The notes beneath the pieces were generated by a model. It was not told where the DNA came from, made no database searches, and saw only the letters and a list, made by a program, of their open reading frames with translations. From positions 159,950-223,949 of the forward strand of contig MU130030.1 in the NCBI GenBank assembly GCA_015039465.1: DNA of 64,000 nucleotides, read 5' to 3'. Shown here in pieces: positions 11,174 to 22,992 of the stretch; within the stretch, counting starts at the first letter, position 1; each line of letters starts with the position of its first letter. The position numbers were made by a program, and so were the translations under genes. This DNA comes from Phlegmacium glaucopus. Its lineage: Eukaryota; Basidiomycota; Agaricomycetes; Agaricales; Cortinariaceae.

Positions 11174-12695
11174 TGTTACGTTCCATTATACATTACTCCG
11201 GTCCAGCTCTGTCAGAGTTGTTTCCGGTAGTCCATACTCCATTCAGTACTTTCCCTTGTCTCCAGATCCACTCCTCCTACATCCAACTCCAAGACTTCTC
11301 TGTATCATTCCGGGTCTTCCAACAATACTCCAAACATCAGGAAAAATGATTTTGGCCCTAGGTAGCCTTGGGTAATTTGTTAGTATCACATCACTACTCA
11401 GGACATCCCAGGACACCCCAGGACACCCCAGGACATCCTAGAGCAGCACAGGTAAAATTTGAGTGTTACACACTTATCCAAGGACACCTCAGGACAACCT
11501 AGGACAGCATAGATAAAGTTTTGAGTGTCACCCATTTTCTCAGGACACCTTTAGTGTATCCTGGTGCATTGACCATCTGGATTAAATCACATCAGGAGGC
11601 CCTGGGAGTCCCTTAGAATTTATGAATTTTGCTAGAAAATCTTTAACCGCTGCGTCCAGGAAAGTATTTTGCAGTTTTCTCAATAAGGAGAGCTGCTATC
11701 AATATAATTTAAACATATTCAGGGTCCTAAAACAATTCTCTACCATCTTTAAAAAATTTCCTTTTTTGGAATTTATGTAATGTACCCTGACCCAGCACCA
11801 TATGCTTGAAATCATGCTTATCTGTGATCATGTGACCAATGGTCTGTGCGCCATCCAAAAGATATATAAACCACCCACAATTTTGTTTTCTTATTTCCTA
11901 CTTCCCCAGTATTATACTAGTATATTTATGTATCACTATTTTATTATTATTTTATTACTAGTATATATGATGTTTAGAATAATTGAATATAATTTTATTA
12001 TTATTATTATTATTCTGTTGTGTGAGACCACTCAAATATCTGGTTTATATATGTTTTCTAGCATCAGATCCAAAGGGACTAAGGCTGCCTCAGGACACTC
12101 TCAGGTTGCCTCAGGATGCTCTCAGGTTGCCTCAGGTTGCCCCAGGACAGCCTAAGACTTTTCATACATAGGTAACTTGCACCCCAGGGCGACCTCTTGA
12201 CCTGAGTGCCCTGAGCTGCCTGGGGCACCCCAGGACATTTCAGGACAGCCTAGGGCAGAAGTTGTTTTTCCTGATGAACCCAATACCACATCTTCGCCAT
12301 AACCACTATTTCTTTGTCATCACCTTGCCCACTATCAGTCAGCACACCCGCTATGGATTATTCACCCAAGAATGGAGGACTTTCCAGGAGCAGAACGCAG
12401 CACTTATATTTATCTTTTATATTTTGGTTGCTATTCCTTTGTTTATTTAAGTACTCAAACTTGTATGTTTTCCTCAGTTCAAATATCAACTTAGTTTCCT
12501 CCTCTTGTTCATCCTCTAAATCACGGAGGTCTTCCATCTTATTCCTTTCTCTTCCGGTTCCAAAATCAGGACACTATAGGAGCTGGGTGGCACAGCACAT
12601 ACACTGAGGCCAAAGTCCTTTCCATTATTTGTTCCGGTTCTGTTCTGTCCATTCCGGAGTAACTCCGATGTGACTCCTTTGTTTTAAACTTAACA
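11174..12695 (-). mobile_element. G1 solo LTR (inverted), itself split by element A
   Basis: On the plus strand it runs TGTTACGTTCC to TAAACTTAACA with the 5-bp target duplication AATAC at 11169-11173 and 12696-12700. It is interrupted by element A copy 2 (11335-12276); without that the LTR is about 575 bp. Confidence 0.92.
11335..12276. mobile_element. Short inverted-repeat element A, copy 2
   Basis: This is a near full-length copy of element A in the opposite orientation to copy 1, from CATCAGGAAAAATGA to TTTTTCCTGATG. Tandem CAGGACACCCC units are at about 11398-11440 and CTCAGGTTGC units at about 12090-12145. Comparison with uninterrupted G1 LTRs (CCAAACCC) shows the insertion point and only a two-base AA overlap. 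Confidence 0.85.
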
Positions 12696-12958
12696 AATAC
12701 TACACTTCCTCCCAGCTCTCCGAACACCATCTGCAGTTCAATATCAGACACCATCAGCTCACAGGGCATCCTTCACAAGCTGAATACTGGACTACCTACT
12801 ACATGGTTAAGCTCTCCAGACATCCCTGGCCTCTTCAATACTGAGCAGAAATCAGCTCACCAGACTCCCTCCACAGTACAATCCACCTAAAATCTGCTGA
12901 TGGACAACCTTGGGGCTTTGTCAACTTCATTTTCACAGACTAACTCCAGTATATTTGA

Positions 12959-13457
<499 letters not shown>

Positions 13458-13787
13458 GCTATTAGGGTTTTCTCTGTTTCTTTGCCTTATACATTTTTTA
13501 TATTGTATTAGCACTCATTATCTGTCTGAATAAGATTTATATTTGCTTCTTATTTTCCGCACCCTCTAAGACCCTCTAAGAGTATATTACATTGTTTGAA
13601 CTCTCTTTGAGCATTCCAGGAGTCCTCTGGTAGTGGCCATGTCAAGAAAATCAGGTATAATTTCTCTTCCCTTCCCTTTTCTCATGGTGCAGCCAGTACC
13701 TACACCCACAATTGGAGGAAGTCCTTCAAACTGACACTCATACATTAGGCCACAACACTTGAAGACCCTTTTGGAACAAATGCAGTC

Positions 13788-14476
13788 ATGGAGAATGTTG
13801 TTGTGGAGGTATGGAAGGTGGTGTTCCCCTCCATTTCAAATGAGGTGGATGGTGGCAGCCATGAGGGAATTATACATGTGGTAAGGCCTTATTCAATCAC
13901 ATGTTCATTGTTCTGATTAATATTCAAACTTTAGGTGGCTGATGCCCTCATTGACTGGTGTAGTTCCATGGGTAAAGAGGGCCTTCATCTTGTCCTCCAT
14001 GCATTGAATGAAGAGGGGGTGAAGAAAGAAGATGCATGTCAAACTGCAGAATATTACCTCAAAAACTACTGCTTCATTTATGAAAACCCTGACAATGATA
14101 TGGTATGTTTATCTCCCATTTGCTCATTTGTGCCAATCATTCTTGACAGTACATATCTGACTAGGGCAACAAGGGGGCTTAAAAAAGCCCCCTTGTTAGT
14201 ATGTGCCTTGCTGTACACCTTAAGACGATGGAAAATAATGTCATTCAATATGGATATCCCATAGGAGCTCTTGCAATCACAACAGCTGTTGTATGTAGGA
14301 ATTCACTTTTTTCTCATTGAGTGTGAGGTTATATTCTTTACTTGTAGCTTGAATGCGGCCTGGACTTGATCAAAGCTGGCCACATTGGGCTTGACAGTAA
14401 CAACACTGACATTTTCAAATCTTCAATGGTGATGCAATGGCCAGCAAGAAATGTAGAACAAATCACTATGTGGGAT
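13788..14476 (+). pseudogene. Unrecognised basidiomycete gene, interrupted by a hAT
   Basis: Plausible exons run 13788-13879, 13935-14102, about 14261-14289 and about 14347-14476. They read through typical GT-AG introns and include VADALIDWCSSMGKEGLH and GALAITTAV then LECGLDLIKAGHIGLD. The reading frame is then cut by the hAT element at 14477. I do not recognise a domain; the YPIGALA-type segment resembles hypothetical proteins of agaricomycetes. An inverted GGGGGCTTAAAAAAGCCCCC lies in the intronic region around 14173. Confidence 0.45.
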
Positions 14477-15509
14477 TAGTGATGTGCAGGCCTGGCTCGG
14501 CTCAGCTCGGCCTGATGAGGGCCTGACAAAATCCAAGCCCAAGCCTTAGGCCCTGAAAAGCCAAAGCCGGCCCAAGCCTTGGGCTTAGGCCACGGCTTTG
14601 TTCATGTGACATGCTGTGAGCTGGCAAGCTGTAAAAGTGCCATTAGCGGTTCCAAAAACATCCATAACAGGTTCCTTTACCATCCATTAGTGCTTGAAAG
14701 TCCAGTTAGGTCCAGTTATTTGGTGCCCAGGGGCTCTAACCAAGACCGAGACCGGTTAGGCTCCGTTCCCAAACCCAAAATAACCTAACCGGACCAAAAA
14801 TAACTGACCAAAACCGGTTAGTTGCAGTTACTAACCAGTTAGGACCGAAAAAAATGAAAAACCAGTTATAACTGGGCAAGACCATACATATTTCTCTCAA
14901 TAAACATTATTTCCACGCATCGTAGCTTTAAAATGAGCCCAAGAACGCTAAATTTGATGAAGAATTGACAAAGCTATGATAATATTCATGAAAGTCTACT
15001 TTTGGCCAATATTTTAAAGATTTGACCATAACTCAGTCAGATTTTTAGTGTTTCTCACGTTTTTGGGTGTGTTTTGAAGGGGTATAATAGGGTTGTTTAT
15101 AACCGGTTATAACCGGTTTTTTAACGGTTAGCTAACCGCAAAATAACTGGTTATTTCATTTTCAGAATCAACTAACCACTAACTGCAGTCCGGTCTTTTT
15201 GCGGTTAGGTCCGGTCCAGTCTTGGTTATTTTCCGGTTAATTAACCAGACTTTCAAGCACTACCATCCATTGTGTAAATATTTCACTAGTTTAACAGCTT
15301 GAGAGCAATATAGGATAGTTTTAAAAAAAATTAGGTCCACCCACCACTGAAAATCCATCTGTATATGCACCAGGGCCTGAAGCCACGGCCTAAGGCTTAC
15401 CAAAATGAAAGCCTGGGCCCTAGGCCCTGTTCAACCCTGGCCACAGCTTTGACGGCTTGGGCTCAGCTCGGCTGGCTTAGGGCTTAAAGGCTGAGCCTGC
15501 ACATCACTA
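14477..15509. mobile_element. hAT-C element with TAGTGATGTGC ends
   Basis: Termini are TAGTGATGTGCAGG and CCTGCACATCACTA. The 8-bp target duplication TGTGGGAT is perfect (14469-14476 and 15510-15517). The inside is rich in GGCCTAAGCC-like units and has no transposase, so it is non-autonomous. Element B1 is nested within it. Confidence 0.92.
14688..15262. mobile_element. hAT-like element B, copy 1
   Basis: Termini are TAGTGCTTGAAAGTCC and GACTTTCAAGCACTA, with the perfect 8-bp target duplication CCATCCAT at 14680-14687 and 15263-15270. The inside is built from AACCGGTTA-like units and has no coding capacity. Copies B2 (16374-40347) and B3 (31670-32228) share the termini. Confidence 0.93.
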
Positions 15510-15927
15510 TGTGGGATACACTGTTATGAATTCTTTTTCTTTATTTCCACCAATACATGCTTTCTCCTTCATACACAACATATGCATTACTTTCATCTCC
15601 ATCTAACATGCCTTTTCCTTTTGTCTTTCATTGTTTCATGTACATTTCACCTACATGTGTATGACTCATTGTATGAGTCACTTTTACTTTTACATATGAC
15701 TCATGTACTACATGCAACTCATTCTTCACTATAAAAACCATATTTACTACTTTTTAATTCTCTAGCTAGTTCTTGAGAATCTACTTGTTTCCTTGATCTT
15801 TCTCAAACTCTCTAAGACAATACCAATAATTATCAGCATTCTTTAGAGCTCACTATTCTGAACCAATCTTTTATTCATCTGTTTAAGATCAGAATCATCT
15901 GAATCTTTTGAAGTCGTAACATACACA

Positions 15928-16113
15928 GATGCAGTGTGGGGTGGGAAAACTTGTGGGTGGGCAGCAGCAGCTAGCCATCTTGACAACAACAAGTGGAGAG
16001 TTATTCTCCATACTGTGGTCAACAAGATGGATTGGTCTGTTGATGATGGTGATGTAGAGGATGGCACTGGTGGGGGGGCATTTGACCCATGTTCTTTGAT
16101 TGAAATATGGTGA
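15928..16113 (+). pseudogene. Hypothetical coding fragment
   Basis: An open frame with no initiator ATG contains GGKTCGWAAAASHLDN and ends near DPCSLIEIW. It has ordinary coding composition and may be a downstream exon of the gene interrupted at 14477. A GTGAGT donor follows at its end. I cannot assign a function. Confidence 0.35.
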
Positions 16114-16851
16114 GTCTGTTACTACCATGGGCCCAGGCTATGTTTTTAGCTCACAGGAGTACACTTCCTAGACATCGTTCAGCTCAGATATATTGTGTAC
16201 TCTATGTAAATGGTTGAATTGTGTGCTGTATTTAGTTTAATTGTACTGGAACACCTAAGGATACTAGTGTACAGCTGGATAATTGTTTATCATTGATGTG
16301 CAGTATCTGTGAAAACAAACAAACAAAAAAAGGGATTTTGAGAAACTAGTACCAGGGCTTGGTACTGGGCTCAGTAGTGCTTGGAAGTTAGGTTAGTTAA
16401 CTGGAAAATAACTGCAACCTAACTGCAACCTAACTGCAAAGCTAACCTAACTGCAGTTAGGGTTACTCAATTTTGAAAATAAAATAACCAGTTATTTTGC
16501 AGTTAACTAACCGTTAACTAACCAATTATGACTGGTTATAATTGCCCCTATTTTACCCGTTCAAAATGTGCCTAAGAACATCAAAAACACTCAAAATTTG
16601 ACTGAGTTATTGTCAAATCTCTAAATATTAGTCAAAATAGTAGATTTTTAAGATTAATTTCATAAATATATCAATTCTTCACCGAATTAAGCGTTCTTGG
16701 GCTCGTTTTAAAGCTAAAATAAGTGGAAATAATATTTACTGACACATATTTGGACAGATTTGCCTTTCTTTTGCCGAATTTTAGTTTTTCAGTCCTAACT
16801 GGTTAGTTGCAGTCCAGTTAGGTTATTTTTGGTTCTGGAATGAAGGCTAAC

Positions 16852-17114
16852 TGTTGAACTCATTACACTACTTGTTCGCTTATTTAGTATTACATAATTC
16901 TTTTTATTTAAAAGGTCACTCTCGTTTATGTGACACCTCAGTGTTTATTCTCACTGAGGTGTAAGTCGTTCAGTCGTCGTATTATATTTATTACTTACCT
17001 TTCTTTAGTTAATAACCTTTAGGTACATATCTTTGAATATATACAGTGTTTATTTTCACTGAGGTTTAACAACCTTTAGCTCTGCTTTATTCCAATTACC
17101 CTGCACATTCAATA
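16852..17114 (+). repeat. Copia C2 5' LTR
   Basis: It begins TGTTGAACTC and ends ACATTCAATA, identical in length to the 3' LTR. The gag ATG lies a few bases downstream within GGGTTATGGGC, as in Copia C1. Confidence 0.92.
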
Positions 17115-17119
17115 GGGTT

Positions 17120-18014
17120 ATGGGCTCTGATGATGTCTCTGACATGAACTCTATGTCAAACACAGGTCAAGGACTGACAATCCCGAAGCTCTAGCCAATG
17201 GCAGTACTTTACCCTCCCCCACACATTCCGCTCGGATCCGAGCAAATCCAAGCAGTCCAAGCAGATCCAAGCAGATTCCAAGCGGGTCCGAGCAGATTTT
17301 GAGCGGAATGGTCAGATCTGAGCAGAGTCCAAGCAGATTCTAAGCAGATTCCAAGCAGATTCCAAGTGGATCCAAGCAAATAAGACACAAATTGATTGGG
17401 AAAATACTTCTGTTAAGGTTTTGTTGGGGTTTTGTTAAGGTTTTTTAAGGTTTTTGTTAGGGTTGTGTTAAGGTTTTGTTAAGGTTTTTGTTAAGGTTCT
17501 GTTAAGGTTAGGGAGGTATATAATTTGTTAGGGTTTTGTTAAGGTTTTGGTGAGGTTTTTGTTAAGGTTGTGTTAAGGTTAGGGAGGTATATGGTTTGTT
17601 AAGGTTTTATTAAGGTTTTGTTAAGGTTTTGTTAAGGTTAGGGAGGTATATAGGTTCCATTCCTAGCAGTCCGAGCGGATCGGAGTGGGTCCGAGCAAAT
17701 TCCACTCGGAATACACTCAAAAAGTGCTCGGATCCGCTCAGAATTTGCTCAGATCTGAGCAGATTCCACTCAGAATGTGTGGGGGAGAGTAAAGACCTCG
17801 CCAATGGCTCCAATTGGATGATGTATGCTGAACAAGTATTGAATTACCTCACTTTGAAAGGCCTAAAGAGACATGTCACTGGGACAGCACATAAACCAAT
17901 TGATCTAATAGCAAGAGTTGGTGCTTACCCAGTTCCCTAACACCTTTAACAGATGATGAAATCCAAAGACACAAGGCTGAACAAGACAAATATGAGCAAA
18001 AACAGGCAGCTGTT
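17120..18014 (+). pseudogene. Copia C2 gag, N-terminal part
   Basis: From the ATG at 17120 the frame includes GLTIPKL, then a stop at TAG just before the hAT insertion, and after it NGSNWMMYAEQVLNYL and GLKRHVTGTAHKP, which are hallmarks of Copia gag. A further stop follows near 17939. The reading ends at 18014, where a hAT terminus begins. The matching C-terminal half (a UBN2-type region) is found as base-by-base complement at about 22146-22475. Confidence 0.85.
17202..17799. mobile_element. hAT-1 element in Copia gag
   Basis: Termini are CAGTACTTTACCCTCCCCC on the left and GGGGGAGAGTAAAGACCTC on the right. The perfect 8-bp target duplication GCCAATGG is at 17194-17201 and 17800-17807. Subterminal arrays of CCGAGCAGATCC-like units surround a central block of TTAAGGTTTTG units that resemble degenerate telomere repeats. 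No transposase. Confidence 0.95.
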
Positions 18015-18227
18015 GAGGTCTTTACACTAAGCCACTAATTCCGATTGGACTCAAATTTGGCTGGAGCACTAGCCATTTTCAAATTTTGAGTCCGAGCCCA
18101 GTCCGAGTTCAGTCCGAGTAAATTGCTTGGACTACTTGGAATCTGATTGGACTTACTCAGACTTAGTCCAAGTAAATTGCTTAGACTACTTGTTTGTACC
18201 CATGTTTGTATCCACGTTTATCCTCTT

Positions 18228-18886
18228 CCCACACAGACCATTGGTCACATGATCCCAGATAAGCATGATTTCAAGCATATGGTGGGTCAGAGTAGATTAC
18301 ATAAGATTCCAAAAAAGGAAATTTTTTAAAGATGGTAGAGAATTGTTTTAGGACCCTGAATATGTTTAAATTCTATTAATAGCAGCTCTCCTTATTGAGA
18401 AAATTGCAAAATACTTTCCTGGATGCAGCAGTTAAACATTCTATATGAAAATTTGAGGTCTTTGCTGTGATCCACCAGATCTGATCAGATCTGAGCAGAT
18501 TTGGCAGGCATTCTGAGCAGATCTGAGCAGAATGGAAACTATATACCTCCCTAACCTTAATAAAACCCTAACCAAACCTTAACCCAAACCTTAACCAAAC
18601 CTTAACCCAAACCTTAACCAAACCTTAACCCAAACCTTAACCAAACCTTAACCAAACCTTAACCAAACCTTAACCAAACCTTAACAGAAGTAGCTAGTAG
18701 GTCTCTATTTTCTCAGATCCACTTGGATCCACTCAGATATAACAATTCTGATCAGATCTGATCAGATCTGGTGGGGGACAGAAAAGTACTGGAAAATTCA
18801 TAAATTCTAAATCAATTCTAAGGGACTCCCAGGGCCTCCTGATGTGATTTAATCCAAATGGCCAATGCACCAGGATGCACTAAAGG
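18228..18886. mobile_element. Element A, copy 3 (partial, split)
   Basis: The sequence from CACAGACCATTGG through CATATGGTG, then a stretch interrupted by hAT-1 (18455-18791), then CTAAGGGACTCCCAGGGCC to ACTAAAGG, follows copy 1 in order. The CATCAGG termini are missing here because hAT termini cut it on both sides. Confidence 0.75.
18455..18791. mobile_element. Small hAT-1 element with telomere-like core
   Basis: It begins GAGGTCTTTGCTGTG and ends ACAGAAAAGTACTG, flanked by GAAAATTT (18447-18454) and GAAAATTC (18792-18799). The core, about 18553-18690, is an array of CCTTAACCAAA and CCTTAACCCAAA units. GATCTGATCAG units lie near both ends. Confidence 0.85.
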
Positions 18887-19193
18887 GAGGTCTTTACTCT
18901 CCCCCACACATTCCAAGCGGGTCCGAGCGGGTCCGAGCGAACTCCGAGCAGAATCTGAGCAGAATCCAACCATATTCCAACCAATTTTACATCAAATTCA
19001 TTATAACCACCTAGCATCAATATACTGCCCTAACCTCTTAAATAAACCTTAATCCTAACCCTAAATAGACTCTAACCAAACCTTAACCTAACCCTAAATG
19101 AGGTCAGAAGTTGGTCGGAATTTGGTTGGATTGCTCAGAATTTGGTTGGAATTTGGTTGGAATTTGGTTGGATTGCTCAGACCCGCTCGGTAT
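18887..19193. mobile_element. hAT-1 right half, cut by element D
   Basis: The terminus GAGGTCTTTACTCTCCCCC opens an array of GGGTCCGAGCGG-like units and CCCTAACC-like units. It follows ACTAAAGG inside element A. The matching left terminus (CAGTACTTTACCCTCCCCC) is found in the string-reversed block beginning at 20460. Element D interrupts it at 19194. Confidence 0.65.
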
Positions 19194-19883
19194 CGCGCAC
19201 CAATACTGATTGGTAGCGTGAGAAGAAAGCTTAAAAGTCGCCATCATGAAAATAAGCGGACTTCAAATTCACTTACCTATTTTGGAAGCAGCCCTGAATC
19301 GTGTTCCTGGTCAACAAAATCATTCGTTCAACGATAACATCCCCATCGCTCATCATACTCTCAATGTCTCACACTATGCTCTCCATCGTTTTCACTATTG
19401 ACATGCTCCTAAGCATATACCATCCGTTCGTTCCTTGGCTAGTGATCCAGCAAAGCGATCAATCTACTATTCGCATCGGTCATCGGCTTGCGTTTGATCG
19501 TATCTTTGGTCCATCATTTCAAGAACGGCCCCTTTATGGATGCATCAACTACATCTCCCATTATGTACAAGGCTTTGTCATTGTTGTTGTGGCTATGGAC
19601 CCACAAGTCTTTGCTTCAGCTATATATCTTGCCATACCTCGCTCCTGGATCTCACTCAGTCCCCTATCCTCACTCATCTACCTCTTATCTTATCATTCAC
19701 TGCCAAAACCATCATTCACGCGGTACCTGAAGCCTTCCCACCCTCTTTATGACAATTTAGGAAGTCCAGGAGGATCACGACTAAGCAGGAATTGCAGATG
19801 AATCAGCAGCAGAGGATTATTCTCGCAGTGTGTCAAGTGTTATCAAGGCTGCGCGACATGGGACCATGGGCAAGTAGTGTTTT
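19194..19883 (-). mobile_element. Element D, copy 1 (first part)
   Basis: It begins TATCGCGCACCAATACTG and is about 90 percent similar by eye to the reverse complement of 29207-29898. Both copies carry a similar open frame of about 165-210 codons (for example MSHTMLSI and VIVVVAMDPQVF) with no recognised domain. The intact continuation after GTAGTGTTTT would be CTCGGGAACAAGG. In the record this is replaced by a block that supplies exactly that sequence only when reversed. Confidence 0.7.
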
Positions 19884-21152
19884 GGGTAGGAAAGGAGAAG
19901 CCTAGGGGACGATCCACTCAGTGAACATCTATAGGGAAACTTTATGATAATTGAAACCTAGGGGACAATCGAACTGATTCAGTCCCAGCGTCAACGGGAT
20001 TGTCCAGCGGTTGGTTCTCCTACTTGGATGGAACTCCCTTCGTGAACCGTCAGCACTTTTTCTTGTTACCTACCTACGTTATCTTCGTCTTGAATGGGTC
20101 TAGCTTTTCAATGTGTGGACCCTGGAATAGTTGTGTGGTATACCGTGATTACACTATGGTACGACTATGTAAAAAGCGACATTTACACTACGGCTACCCT
20201 TATAACGAGCTATATTCCGGTCTAATCAACGTTTTCCCATATCTGTCCTCAAACCACAACTAATGTGACTTTGAAAGCGAGGGTGTCAGGCGGGACATTC
20301 GAATGTGTGGAATAACAGAAAGTCACGAGTCTTTTTACGAAGGTAAGTAGTTTAACTGCAGTTTTTACGGATAACATTACGGATGAATGTTCTCCTACTT
20401 CACTAAGTATACTTAGAGGGGGGAGATATGGTGTTTCAAAGGCTAGATGGATTGTTCAAGTCATGAAATGGGAGGGGGTGTGTAAGGCTATATTTAGTAA
20501 CAAACACAACTATATATTGTGGTTGGTCTCTCGTCACCTGGTCAGGAATCCAGTTCTCTGAGGGACAACAAGCAAATCCCTTCCACATTGGAACTGAACA
20601 TAGTGTGTCTCCATCCCTCGTTCTCATCTCCACTCCTCCTACTCCTACTTACAGAACCTTCTACCTACTCCATCTTCTACTCCTACTCCTACCCATTCTT
20701 TCTCAGAAGTCATTCTGATATCGCTAACTCCCTATCCCCTATCTAACTGTCATTCCCCGTTCTTTTCGCTTGAATTCCCTCCTTAAGTGACCTTAAGGTG
20801 ACTCTACTACTTTCACCCCCCATTCTTACTTAACTTGACTTGATGGATAGGACCATGTTTTCTCGTCATAAATATGGGATTCCTACTCCGATACATTTTG
20901 TTATTTTTTTTTCTTCATGCGCGACAGTTTCCTTCTTTCTATTTCTCTCCTGTCGACGCTCTTCTTTTCTTGTTACCTTTTCTTCTTCCTTGTTATTTTT
21001 TTAGACATTTCACAGTTTCACGCTCTCTTTTCTTTTCTTCCTTCACATGTATCAGGTTATCGTTTTTATATAGCTGAGGTATCCGCACACCAGTACAGTT
21101 TTTACACTTTCCAGGACTCAGTTGTGAACTTTCCGCGTCGGAACAAGGGCTC
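19884..21152. other. String-reversed block, left of the gap
   Basis: As written, this stretch matches nothing. Complemented base by base without reversing, it gives in order: the last ~119 bases of the G2 Gypsy LTR ending GTTGCCCTAACA (raw 20002), Copia RT from about 20003 to 20459 (EQWMDAIEAELTQIEKLHTW, then YKARLVAKGYRQEFGVDYTE), a hAT-1 left terminus at 20460, and element D sequence ending CTTGTTCCCGAG. Reversing the raw block places CTCGGGAACAAGG directly after GTAGTGTTTT, the exact sequence of element D copy 2. Any direct annotation of the raw letters here would be wrong. Confidence 0.93.
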
Positions 21153-21653
21153 NNNNNNNNNNNNNNNNNNNNNNNNNNNNNNNNNNNNNNNNNNNNNNNN
21201 NNNNNNNNNNNNNNNNNNNNNNNNNNNNNNNNNNNNNNNNNNNNNNNNNNNNNNNNNNNNNNNNNNNNNNNNNNNNNNNNNNNNNNNNNNNNNNNNNNNN
21301 NNNNNNNNNNNNNNNNNNNNNNNNNNNNNNNNNNNNNNNNNNNNNNNNNNNNNNNNNNNNNNNNNNNNNNNNNNNNNNNNNNNNNNNNNNNNNNNNNNNN
21401 NNNNNNNNNNNNNNNNNNNNNNNNNNNNNNNNNNNNNNNNNNNNNNNNNNNNNNNNNNNNNNNNNNNNNNNNNNNNNNNNNNNNNNNNNNNNNNNNNNNN
21501 NNNNNNNNNNNNNNNNNNNNNNNNNNNNNNNNNNNNNNNNNNNNNNNNNNNNNNNNNNNNNNNNNNNNNNNNNNNNNNNNNNNNNNNNNNNNNNNNNNNN
21601 NNNNNNNNNNNNNNNNNNNNNNNNNNNNNNNNNNNNNNNNNNNNNNNNNNNNN
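21153..21653. other. Assembly gap (run of N)
   Basis: About 500 unknown bases. Reading frames through it are artefacts. After correcting the neighbours, the left contig ends inside a G2 LTR and the right contig begins inside element A. Both are repeats, which explains the break. Confidence 0.99.
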
Positions 21654-22992
21654 GTTTGGAATTGGTTTGGAATTGTCTTCATCGATCATCCAGAGATAAA
21701 AGAGTCTAGGTGAACCTAGGTGAGTCTTAGACTCGTCTAGACTCGTCTAGACCAGCCTATATTGTTAAGACTAGTCTAGACTAGTCTAGACCACCCCCTG
21801 TCTTTTCATGACCTTCAAGTATTTAAGATTTATTTAAGATTCCCTGAGGGTCCCGGAGGACTACACTAAATTAGGTCTACCAGTTACGTGGTCCTACGTG
21901 ATTTCCACAGTTTTAGTAAAAAGGACTACGTCAGGCTCAAGTCAGGCTCGACTCAGGCTCGACTCAGGTTCAGGTTCATCATTTTTTAATGAACCTGAGC
22001 CTGAGTTGAGCCTGAGTCGAGCCTGAGTCGAGCCTGAGTCGAGCCTGACTTGAGTCTGACTTGAGCCTGAAAACTACAAAAATGAGTCTAAGGTTAGTCT
22101 AATGAGCCTCAGGTTAGCCTGACCACCCACTCACATTTCAGAACCGGCATACCTCTTTCTAACACAATTAAGTACGGTTGTTCCCAAGATACATACTTTA
22201 CTTGGAAGAATGAGTTAATGTTTGTTCGGTTATGTAACTACCGGTTTCATACACTCTTGTAGACTACTTTTACTGACTCTAGTTTCTTTCTGACCGGTTT
22301 TACTTGACGGTCTAAAGACTACTCAGAAAGCACCGTATATAGGTTTGGAGTGATAGGGAACGTGGGTCAAAGGTTAGGGATTAGTGTTACGATTCGTGGT
22401 GACGTGTACTTAGACCTTTCTTCGAAAACTCATACTTGGAATATACCGTGGAGTTACTTCTCCGTTTGAATTATGTAGTCCTTTTCCGTAGTCCTTTTTA
22501 CTAAAACCGGGATCCATCGGAACCCATTAAACAATCATAGTGTAGTGATGAGTCCTGTAGGGTCCTGTGGGGTCCTGTGGGGTCCTGTGGAGTCCTGTAG
22601 GATCTCGTCGTGTCCATTTTAAAACTCACAGTGGGTAAAAGAGTCCTGTGGAAATCACATAGGACCACGTAACTGGTAGACCTGGTTTAGTGTAGTCCTC
22701 CGGGACCCTCAGGGAATCTTAAATACTTAAAACGATCTTTTAGAAATTGGCGACGCAGGTTTTTTCATAAAACGTCAAAAGAGTTATTCCTCTCGACGAT
22801 AATTATATTAAATTTGTATAAGTCCCAGGATTTTGTTAAGAGATGGTAGAAATTTTTTAAAGGAAAAAACCTTAAATACATTAGATGGGACTGGGTCGTG
22901 GTATACGAACTTTAGTACGAATAGACACTAGTACACTGGTTACCAGACACGCGGTAGGTTTTCTATATATTTGGTTGGTGTTAAAACAAAAG
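21654..22992. other. String-reversed block, right of the gap
   Basis: Complemented without reversing, it reads: telomere-like AACCTTAACC units and the hAT-1 element of 18690-18791, part of element A, a CAGTCCGAG-unit hAT arm, Copia gag C-terminal half at about 22146-22475 (IVLIHANKGSMYEMNLLTQ, then FVAYIQTSLSLAP), then element A from CATCAGG to TTTTGTTTTC. Reversing it in place joins GGTTAAGGTTTG to AGTTAAGGTTTGG at 22993, a perfect continuation of the repeat array. The right edge is uncertain by one or two bases. Confidence 0.93.

Larger units (their letters stand above)
9509..12880 (+). repeat. ~60-bp satellite, interrupted by two LTRs
   Basis: Units carry the landmarks GAGCTCATTGGACACCCTCCA and TAGTTGAATATTA, with many base changes and small indels. 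The array occupies 9509-10533, a short piece at 11115-11168, and 12701 to about 12880. The gaps are two solo G1 LTRs whose removal restores the satellite. No coding sequence is present. Confidence 0.8.

Noticed and set aside
14173..14193. A terminator-like hairpin
   Set aside because: The inverted repeat lies within an intron-like stretch of a eukaryotic gene fragment; a bacterial-type terminator makes no sense here.
18553..18690. A true telomere or chromosome end
   Set aside because: The unit is not TTAGGG, the array is internal and flanked by hAT termini with a target duplication.
20917..21699. Long open frames through 20917-21699 on both strands
   Set aside because: They cross the run of N and lie in the string-reversed blocks; they are artefacts.
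19884..22992. Correcting the blocks by complementing instead of reversing
   Set aside because: Complementing reveals the genes but breaks continuity at 19883 and 22993 and puts RT before gag; plain reversal restores both joins.
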